Part shown: positions 56,570 to 64,000 of the stretch, piece by piece
How positions within the stretch are numbered: position 1 is the first letter of the stretch
How the letters are laid out: every line of letters starts with the position of its first letter
NCBI RefSeq assembly: GCF_033568475.1
Contig: NC_133120.1
Location: 94,072,151 to 94,136,150, forward strand
Direction of reading: 5' to 3'
Length of the DNA: 64,000 nt
DNA from: Henckelia pumila
Taxonomy: Eukaryota > Streptophyta > Magnoliopsida > Lamiales > Gesneriaceae
Made by a program: the position numbers and the translations under genes
The notes under the pieces: generated by a model
Databases searched by the model: none
What the model saw: the letters and a program-made list of their open reading frames with translations, nothing else
Told to the model about the DNA's origin: nothing

Positions 56570-58575
56570 ATGTCCTCCCCAGACGAGACTTCTGTTCGGG
56601 AAATAGTAGCCTTTTTTGAAGCATCCAATTCTCCCTCTAACAACCCCGAGCCCTCCGATTCCAATAATCCAAGCTCAGAGCTGGATCTGTCGGAGACTCG
56701 TATAGAAAAATTAAAGCGACTGCACAAACTCAGATCGGATGAAGCCCGATTATCTGCCAAAGGGAAACAATGGTATGAAGTCCTGGCCTCCCATCTAAGT
56801 CCAGACCTAGGTCCCCTCATTAGGGAGAAATCGGGAATGCCCGATACCTATGATCTTATAATCCTGGGCCGTAAAGACCGGGCTCACAGACCCCCCCCCC
56901 TCATTTCTTGAGCTTCAGCCTAGATCAAATCAAGATGGGTTTAAGATTTCCAGTCCCGAACTGCATTTCCTATTTATGTCAATACTTTTGTGTGTGCCCG
57001 AGTCAATTATCCCCGAACTCTTTTAGTTCAATTCTATCATTAGGTGTACTTTTTTGTTTCTTTCGAATTCCCTTAGACATAGGAAATTTCATTTACTTTT
57101 TGCAAATTAAGAAAACCGCCTCAGGCCGCTTCTATATTTCCATGCGACCCGAATACCCCTTTTTGAAGGGTAAGCCTAGCTCACACAAAGGCTGGACAAA
57201 CAGATACTTTTTTGTCAACCCCAACCAGCCATGGGAATGTCGGTCTAACTGGGCTATGAACTTTACCAGTCCTGAACCCCCAGCCCTGCCTACTCACAAC
57301 TTTACCAATTTTATCAACACCATGTCCGCGCAAACTTTTGATATTGAGAGCCTGATTGAGGAGGATCTGCTCTGTCATTATGGCTTCAGTGGGAAGGGAG
57401 TAGAGATCCAGGGGGATGTAGGTAGTACCCCTGTACCCGTGCTATCCTTATCTTAGACTAATTCCCCTTATGCCTTTGATTTACCGTATTTTTATTCTTT
57501 TTTTTTTTTTAGACGACAGGATCAAATTTTCCACTATGCCTGCCAACTTCAGAGCTGCACTGAAGAACTTGAAGAGGAATAAAACAGAGGACAGTGAGGC
57601 CAGAACTCATCCCGAACCTCCTCCCACTGAACAGTCAAAAAAGAAAGCTTCCAAAACCAAGGAAAAACCCAGCACTAATCTTCCCGAGCTTGAGCAGCCA
57701 TCCATTGTTTCCTCGTCCCGAGCCCGTGGCAAAGAACCCATAATAGAGTTCGGGTCCCTACCTGATGCTGAGCCTCAGGGAATGCCCGATCAGCTCGGGG
57801 TCCCAGAGACGTCATTTTTCTCGAAGCCCGACCCCCAAGGGTGCCTAGGCATAATGCAAAACCCGATTTCTCGTTCTGATTTAAAAATCCTTCAAGGAGT
57901 GCCTACCTTGGAAGCTGAACAGAACTTCGCTCTTGCATCCCTGCAGGTATATTGCATTTTTCGATCTTACCTTGTATACTGAGCTGCCATGTACCGAGCT
58001 GGGTTTTACCCTTTGTGCTTTCACAGGCTCTAGCTTGGGGAGGGGAGATCACCAGCCGAGCTCTCAAAGACCAGGAGGAACACAACCTGAACCAGGAGGC
58101 CTTCGTTGCTCGGATTTCCGAGCTCACACGAAAAACCCGGGAAATAAAGGCTGATCATGAGGAAAAGGTGACCGAGATGAGGGTGGAGATTGAATCCACA
58201 CGGGATGCTCTGGAGGCTGCTCATAAAAATACTGCCGAGCTGGAAGTGGACAAAATTGAGCTAAAGAACCAAGTACGGGCCCTGACTCGGGAACTTGAGG
58301 CTGCGAAGGAGGTCGGGAAAAGAGAATTCTTGAATTCCGCTGATTTTGCTAACGCCGTAGCTGAGAAGGCGGCTACCTTCTTTGATGAGGGTTTCAAGGG
58401 GTGCTTAGCCCAGTTCAGGGCTAATGGGTACTCAGAAGCCGAGCACCCCGCCCTTTTCCTAGATTGTACCAAGGTTCTTGATGACATGCCTGATGAAGAC
58501 TCGGAGGAGGCCGAGCAAGAGAAGCCAGAAGATCCCGATCAGAGCCCAAAGTCACAGGACGCCCCCGCCCCTTGA
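56570..58575 (+). CDS. Antisense gene of a Tat element, PF04195-like protein
   Basis: The gene lies inside the Tat element on the strand opposite to pol. Exons: 56570 to about 57416, 57513-57946 and 58027-58575, with GT-AG introns. Segment one starts MSSPDETSVREIVAFFEAS. Segment two has GLRFPVPNCISYL, LSPNSFSSILSLGV and SSHKGWTNRYFFV, the pattern of 'putative gypsy type transposon' proteins (PF04195). The last exons encode a lysine/proline-rich linker, a coiled coil (about 58070-58310) and an acidic tail (EDSEEAEQEKPEDPD). A C10 run at 56891-56900 puts LGRKDRAHRPPP and FSLDQIKMGLRFP in different frames; one base would reconcile them, so it is either a recent frameshift or a sequencing error. 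Extra antisense genes are known in Tat-lineage elements; their role is unknown. Confidence 0.75.
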
Positions 58576-58799
58576 TTATTTGTATATTGTTTAAAAACAT
58601 GATCTAAATGGTAGACCCTGCGAGGTCATTGATTTCGGTTGTTGCCCAGGTAGGGCTGATACATTGTTTACTTTTTCACCTATGAATGTTTCTTCCCAGT
58701 TCAGGTTTATTTAAGAATTTTCCTTCTCTAACATGGTTTTACTGTTATAAATGTGCATGCAAATCCAGCCACAAAACTTATCAAGTATAAATCCTTTAA

Positions 58800-59075
58800 G
58801 GGTCCGACCTATACCTATACCCGGACTGGTTGAATTCTAATTGAGTCAAACTTTGCCGTGTAAAGTACTGAAAGCCCGTACTAAATATACCCGGACTGGC
58901 TGGATGACAAAACCACACCCTTAAAAATTTTAAGGACTTATCCTATATGCACTCGGACTGGCTGAATCAAGTTATAATTAATCCAGTGTATCCCTAAAAC
59001 CCGAGCTACATGTACCCGGATTGGATGAGTGAGAATTGAATTCCGACCTTCAAGGGTGCCTGGACTAGTTGAATG
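58800..59075. repeat. Degenerate repeats of a CCCGGACTGGYTGAAT motif
   Basis: ACCCGGACTGGTTGAATT-like motifs recur about five times at intervals of about 45-73 bp (near 58819, 58890, 58951, 59016, 59061) with divergent sequence between. They lie between the antisense gene and pol. Confidence 0.55.
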
Positions 59076-59197
59076 CAAATTAGTACCTTTCTAAGCTCTT
59101 TAAGCTCTACTATGACCCTCGAGCCTGAATCATACTTGGATTTTAAATTACCCACCAAAATGTGGGTGTTAGTATTGCTAATTACTATTTTTAAGTA

Positions 59198-59432
59198 CCA
59201 GACCTGTCTGGGTTTTGAATTCCATTAGTGGGCCACTGCGGTGGACTTTGTGTGCCAGACCTGCCTGGGCTTTGAATTCCACTGATGTGGGCCACTGAGG
59301 TGGACTTTGGGTGCCAGACCCGCCTTGGCTTTGAATTCCACTGATGTGGGCCACTGAGGTGGACTTTGGGTGCCAGACCTGCCTGGGCTTTGAATTCCAC
59401 TGATGTGGGCCACTGAGGTGGACTTTGAGTGG
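59198..59432. repeat. Four tandem copies of a 59-bp unit
   Basis: CCAGACCTGCCTGGGCTTTG starts copies at 59198, 59255, 59314 and 59373. Units contain GTGGGCCACTGAGGTGGACT. Copies two to four are nearly identical. Long open frames on the minus strand across the array are a by-product of the unit length. Such arrays between pol and 3' LTR are common in Tat elements. Confidence 0.9.
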
Positions 59433-59570
59433 TAAGTTCCATAAAACAAAATTGACTTTTGCATTTAAATTGTTCCCAAAAATTGACGCTAAACAGGACT
59501 GACCGTAAAGTAAATAAACCAGGACTGACTTTTGCAAAAGATTGAGAAATAAATAACAAAAAGAGAATGA

Positions 59571-61497
59571 CTAAGTGGTTATCCCGTTTGGACTGCCTTG
59601 GGCATCTTTCAAGTAATATGCAGCTATGCCAGCTTTTCCTATCACCTTGAATGGGCCTTCATACTTGGCCTCTAGCTTTTCTCTTTCCCCTGGATGTTGT
59701 ATCTTTCGCATAACCAGATCTTCTTCCTGGAAAACCTTAGGGTATACTCTTTTGTTATAGGCCTGGGTCATTCGTTTGCGATAGGCTGCGAGCCTAATTG
59801 CAGATCGGGACCTGTGCTCCTCAAGTAAGTCCAAATCCATTGCTCGTAGTTCTTGATTGTTTGGGCCGTATGCCATGATCCTGGCACTCTCTTGTCCGAT
59901 CTCTGCTGGGAGGACAGCTTCAGTCCCATACAACATGCTGAAAGGGGTTTCACCCGTACCGGATCGAGTTGTAGTTCGGTAAGACCACAATACTTAAGGG
60001 AGCTCATCTGCCCACTTGCCCTTGGCTGCATCCAAACGTGTCTTAAGGGCTTGGACTATCGTTCTGTTGGTAACTTCGACTTGTCCATTCCCTTGAGGGT
60101 ATGCTACAGAGGTGAAAACTTGTTCGATCTTCATTTCCTGGCACCATGCCCGAAATTTGGATCCACAGAACTGTCTCCCATTATCTGATGCCAACCTGCG
60201 AGGGATTCCGAAGCGGCACACTATATTTTTCCATAGAAAATTGAGCACTTCATTTTCTGTAATTTTGGCTAAGGGCTCGGCTTCAACCCACTTGGAAAAA
60301 TAATCGACTGCGACCAACAAAAATTTTCTTTGTCCTGTGCTAACAGGGAATGGCCCCACAATATCCATTCCCCATTGATCGAAAGGACAAGCAGCCACCA
60401 CTGCTTTTATGTATTCTGCCGGTCTCCATTGTAGGTTAGCATGCCTCTGGCAATTATAATAAGAATTAACCAGATCTGCTGAGTCTTTCCGCATGGTTGG
60501 CCAGAAGAATCCTGCCAAAAGTGCTTTTCGAGCTAGGGCCAGACTGCCCAGGTGACTGCCACAAGACCCTTCATGAATTTCTCGTAAGACATAATTGGCC
60601 TCATCAGGACCCAAACATTTTAACAAAGGCTGAGAGAAAGATCGTTTAAACAGAATTTGATCAATCACGACAAAACGGAGAGCCCTTCTCTTAACTTCCT
60701 TTGCTTTCTTATTATCACTCGGTAATTCTTTCTTGATTAGATATTTGTGCATATCATATCGCCAGTCTCCTTCCGGTACCTGAGCTATAATTTCATCCAG
60801 AGTTTCTAGTTGCGAAACAAGTTCCCGACCTGCGACAATGGGATCAGATCGGTTACTCAGAGCACTGGCTAAGCGGGCCAAGTGGTCTGCCTTCATATTT
60901 TCAGCCCGGGGGATGAGCTCTAAGTTCAACTCGGTGAACCCTTCTTTGGCTTTGTCTAATGCTTTGATGTATCTCAACATCCTCTCATATTTACATTCAA
61001 ATCTTCCGTTGCTCTGTTGGATTGCTAGAAGTCTAACCTGATTGAAATGTTAGTTTCTTCCCCCCAAGGCGAGATAATCACAATTCCAGCCCCGCATCCG
61101 GACTGACATGATGACCCATCTACGAAAATCTTCCATAATTCTTCTTGTTCTAGTTGTACTGTCTCTGCTAAGAAATCAGCTAGGGCTTGAGCTTTTATGG
61201 CTGTCCGGGGCTCTAATTTGATGTCATACTCACTCAATTCTGTAATCCATATGATAAGTCTCCCTGATGCATCTGGATTAGCTGCAATTTTTCCCAAAAC
61301 GCTGTTGGTGAGCACCATGATGCGGTGTGACAAAAAATAAGGACGCAATTTTCTCGCCGTGATAACTAAAGCTAAGGCTAGTTTTTCCTGCGTTAAATAG
61401 TTGAGTTTAGCTCCCTTCAAGGCATGACTCACAAAGTACACAGGCTGATGATTTATTCCGTCCTTCCTGACTAGGACTGAACTGGCTGCTCGGTTGG
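59571..61497 (-). pseudogene. Tat-lineage Ty3 pol: RNase H, second RNase H, integrase
   Basis: On the minus strand from 61497: the RNase H end (VYFVSHALKGAKLNYLTQEK, FLSHRIMVLTNS), the second, archaeal-type RNase H (WKIFVDGSSCQSGCGAGIV), then the integrase. The integrase has a degenerate HHCC module (HEGSCGSH; YNCQRHA with the first cysteine replaced), catalytic WGMDIVGPFP and LASDNGRQF, and GNGQVEVTN supplying the glutamate. It ends with the GPFKVIGKAG chromatin-side tail. Breaks: about 50 residues of the second RNase H are missing near 61020 with a frame change; a TAA separates KWADELP from VLWSYRTTTRSGTGE near 59991; and RT and gag are cut off by an LTR insertion at 61498. Two RNase H domains identify the Tat lineage. 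The element cannot move by itself. Confidence 0.88.
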
Positions 61498-64000
61498 TGA
61501 AACGACCCTAACTCTATAATTAATAAATAAATATGCGGAAATTTTTTTTTTTATTATTTACTTACTAAATAAAATATGTACATATATACCCATACATATA
61601 TGCACAAAATAAAAAGATTTAAAATAAATAAATAACTAAATAAACAAATAAATACTTAAATAAAAATGCATTCTTTAAAATAAAATAAATATCTGAGTCG
61701 AATATTTAATTAAAAATACTGCATAAATAAAATGTTTAAAATTTGCATGCACTAACAATATTCCATAAAAATATTCAAAATTCCCAACCACTGAAAAATA
61801 ATATAAAATGTAGCATGCTGACATAAATAAACATGCACGTGACTCAGACATCTATCACGGTCACGGGGTCACTGCATGTCTGCTCATACATCCTCGCCTC
61901 CGGTGGGTACAACATCATCCTCAACGTCCTCACCTGCACCATACCAGTGTAGTGAGCCTAGAGGCCCAACATGCTAACATAACAAGGGTTTGAAAGTAAT
62001 TTAAAACAATTAAATACTAATACATACATATACATGAATGAGCATGCTTAAAAATTACATAACATAACTTAACTTAAATAAACTTAAATAATATAATACA
62101 TAACAATGTTGAGCAAATTAATTTTCTAACATAGCATGGTTGTATCCATAGTGTAACCTTAAATCATACATTAAATACTGATCAGCGTGGAAACCAACGT
62201 ACGTGGCCGGTGACGAATCACCTCTTAAATTGGCAGTAAACTGCCCTTCAATCATATGGGGACGAATCCCCCTTAAATTGTCACACTACTTCAACTTCCA
62301 ACATAAAATATTTTCTTGCTCAACCTTAAACATTAAATCATGCATAAAATATTATTTCATGAATGGATGTACTTGAATAAAATGTGTGTCCTTCATATAT
62401 ATTTAATTTAATTTCTTACTAACATATAAATATTAAAATAACTTCAATGCATAAAAATAATTAAATATATAATCAGGACACATGCAAATTTTCTCATGGA
62501 TGGTCTTGGACTGCTGGCCCTAACACTCAAGCCCATTTACTTAAATCTGGCCCATTAACACTGAGACTGGCCCGATAACATACTTAAGCCCAATAAAATT
62601 ATTTTAAGCCCAATTAAATTAATTCAAAGCCCATAAAACATTCTAGGCCCAAATAAAATTATTTTGGGGGTCCAAATAATTTTATTTCAATTTAATTGGC
62701 CCAAAAACCCATTAATTCATAAAATATTTTAAAAATAAAAAGACTCGAGCCCGTCCCGTAAAACCCGGACCCGGACCAACCTAACCCGACCCACTAACCT
62801 ACTGACCCGACCCGAGCCACTCCGACCCGGCCCAGACCACTACCCGACCCAAACCCACCCAGACCACCCAACCCGACACCCCCATATTCTACCCAGCTCC
62901 TCCTCGGCCGTGAGCAGCAGGCTTTGCGGCCTGCTGCCGGCCAGCTCCGGCCACCCACCGGCCGGAGCTCCGCCACCCCGACGTGACCCACGCCCGGGCG
63001 GTTCCAACGAGCCATACCTTGACCCATCTCGATCCCTACACAGTCCTAGCAAGCGACGCTTCGGAAATCCCGTAAACTTCCGACCTACTGTGCAACCATG
63101 GTTTCTCCCGATCGACCGGCTCTCAACTAAGACTTAGACCGGCCTTGGATTGACCCTACGAATCCTATCACACCTAATGAACACGAGCCAGTAGCCTAGG
63201 ACCGTCCATGCAAGGAAGAACGTGAGATGAATGAACACAAATCCACATGCTTCAATCCAACAAAACCCATCGAGTTTTTTTTTTTCTGAAAAATCTGAGA
63301 AAAATACTACTGCTCACGCACACACACATATAATCACTAATATGGCACATTAAAATGGAAAGGAACATGCCTTTGATTTTTTTTTTACGAAGATATGCGC
63401 GTGTACGGGCCTCGGGACGACGGGACGGTGAAGAATCTCCAAGAAAGCTCAAAGGAACACGGCTATGGAGGCTTGTATGTCTGCTGAAACGTGAGGATGG
63501 TGGAGGAGGATTCTGATGGTGGCGGCTAGGGGTTTGGGTCGTGGGATTAGGGAGTGATTTTTGGGTAGATGGTTAGGATAATTAAGATATGATTTGATAT
63601 AATTAAATTTGATAGATAATATACCATAAAAACACAAACTTTTAAACTTTAAAAAAAATACGTACAAATCTGATAATAATTATTAAATCTCGAAATAATC
63701 ATTTAGGCTATTTATAAAAATTAATAAAAGTCAACAAAAGGACTTATTTTGGCTAAAAATAGGCCACCAAATAAATACCTAAATAAATACTAAACTTTTC
63801 TTGGCAAAAAGTCTTAAAATAATATTTTAAGGCTCAAAAACGTATAAAATATTTTTGGCTAAATATTTTGGTATCTCGTCCGTCCACGGTCCCGTCTACG
63901 CGATCAAAACAATTAAAATACTAAAAATAGTAAAATCACTAATTATGGGTTAAATGCTTAAAAATAAATTAAATCATGCACAATTAATTCACATAATTAT
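61498..64000 (-). mobile_element. Ty3 LTR inserted in the Tat pol, truncated by the window
   Basis: Begins TGAAACGACCCTAACTC at 61498, directly inside the pol frame; GTTGG at 61493-61497 is the candidate target duplication. The sequence is the reverse complement of much of 53592-56292, including CGTACGTGG, CACCATACCAGTGTAG and the ACGGTCCCGTCTACGCGATC block near 63885. It is AT-rich except for a GC-rich part at about 62750-63070. No coding domain seen, so it is LTR sequence for at least 2.5 kb. Frames in the GC-rich part are not supported. Confidence 0.7.

Noticed and set aside
59178-59559. Three overlapping minus-strand frames with repeated PQWPTSVEFK-like peptides
   Set aside because: Produced by the 59-bp tandem repeat; no start context or family match.
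62794-63137. Gly/Arg-rich frames in the last LTR
   Set aside because: GC-rich LTR sequence with no domain; the counterpart LTR at 54.8 kb does not keep the frame.
1-64000. CRISPR arrays, rRNA, tRNA, prokaryotic defence or phage genes
   Set aside because: None seen by eye on either strand. A tRNAscan-SE or Infernal run would be needed to exclude small RNA genes formally.

Overview
The window is nuclear DNA from a flowering plant. It has plant-only gene families (type-B response regulator, CYP71-clan P450, CC-NBS-LRR, plant EXO70, pollen-type receptor kinase, DUF1677), GT-AG introns, AT-rich intergenic DNA and nested LTR retrotransposons. Protein style suggests a eudicot, possibly an asterid such as Lamiales; that placement is inference only.

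Layout. 1-3232: the 3' end of a Ty1/copia element, interrupted by a Ty3-type solo LTR that itself carries a hAT-like non-autonomous element; both insertions have clean target-site duplications. 4.3-6.2 kb: a decayed type-B response regulator on + with a MITE in an intron. 6.2-9.5 kb: a palindromic MITE, a degenerate AT-rich tandem array, and a promoter/5'UTR segment present three times in front of a decayed TAF9 copy (to 10.7 kb). 11.2-12.9 kb: an intact P450 on -. 13-19 kb: mostly non-coding, with an orphan first exon resembling mitochondrial FTSH. 19.1-19.8 kb: a DUF1677 gene on -. 20-24 kb: MITEs. 24.3-27.1 kb: an intact single-exon CC-NBS-LRR gene on -. 27.4-30 kb: a stack of inverted-repeat elements. 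32.1-34.0 kb: an intact intronless EXO70 on -. 37.0-39.1 kb: a two-exon LRR receptor-like kinase on - whose kinase lacks canonical catalytic residues. 39-50 kb: LINE tails, a broken PIF/Harbinger-associated gene, a 2.4-kb Tourist-like element and a strong foldback element.

51-64 kb is a Tat-lineage Ty3 retrotransposon in minus orientation: LTR at 51.05-51.58 kb and pol (RNase H, second RNase H, integrase) at 59.6-61.5 kb. Between them is an intron-containing gene on the opposite strand with its own TATA box, encoding a protein like the 'putative gypsy type transposon' family (PF04195). This element is broken by a 4.5-kb composite insertion with GTCCC duplications (51.76-56.29 kb) and, inside pol, by a Ty3 LTR related to half of that composite but inverted, which runs off the window.

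Probably functional host genes: the P450, DUF1677 gene, NLR, EXO70 and receptor kinase. The response regulator, TAF9 copy, FTSH exon and Harbinger-associated gene look like relics. I found no prokaryotic-type system, CRISPR array, rRNA or tRNA. The least ordinary content is the antisense gene in the Tat element, the triplicated 5'UTR module and the palindrome array in the solo LTR promoter.
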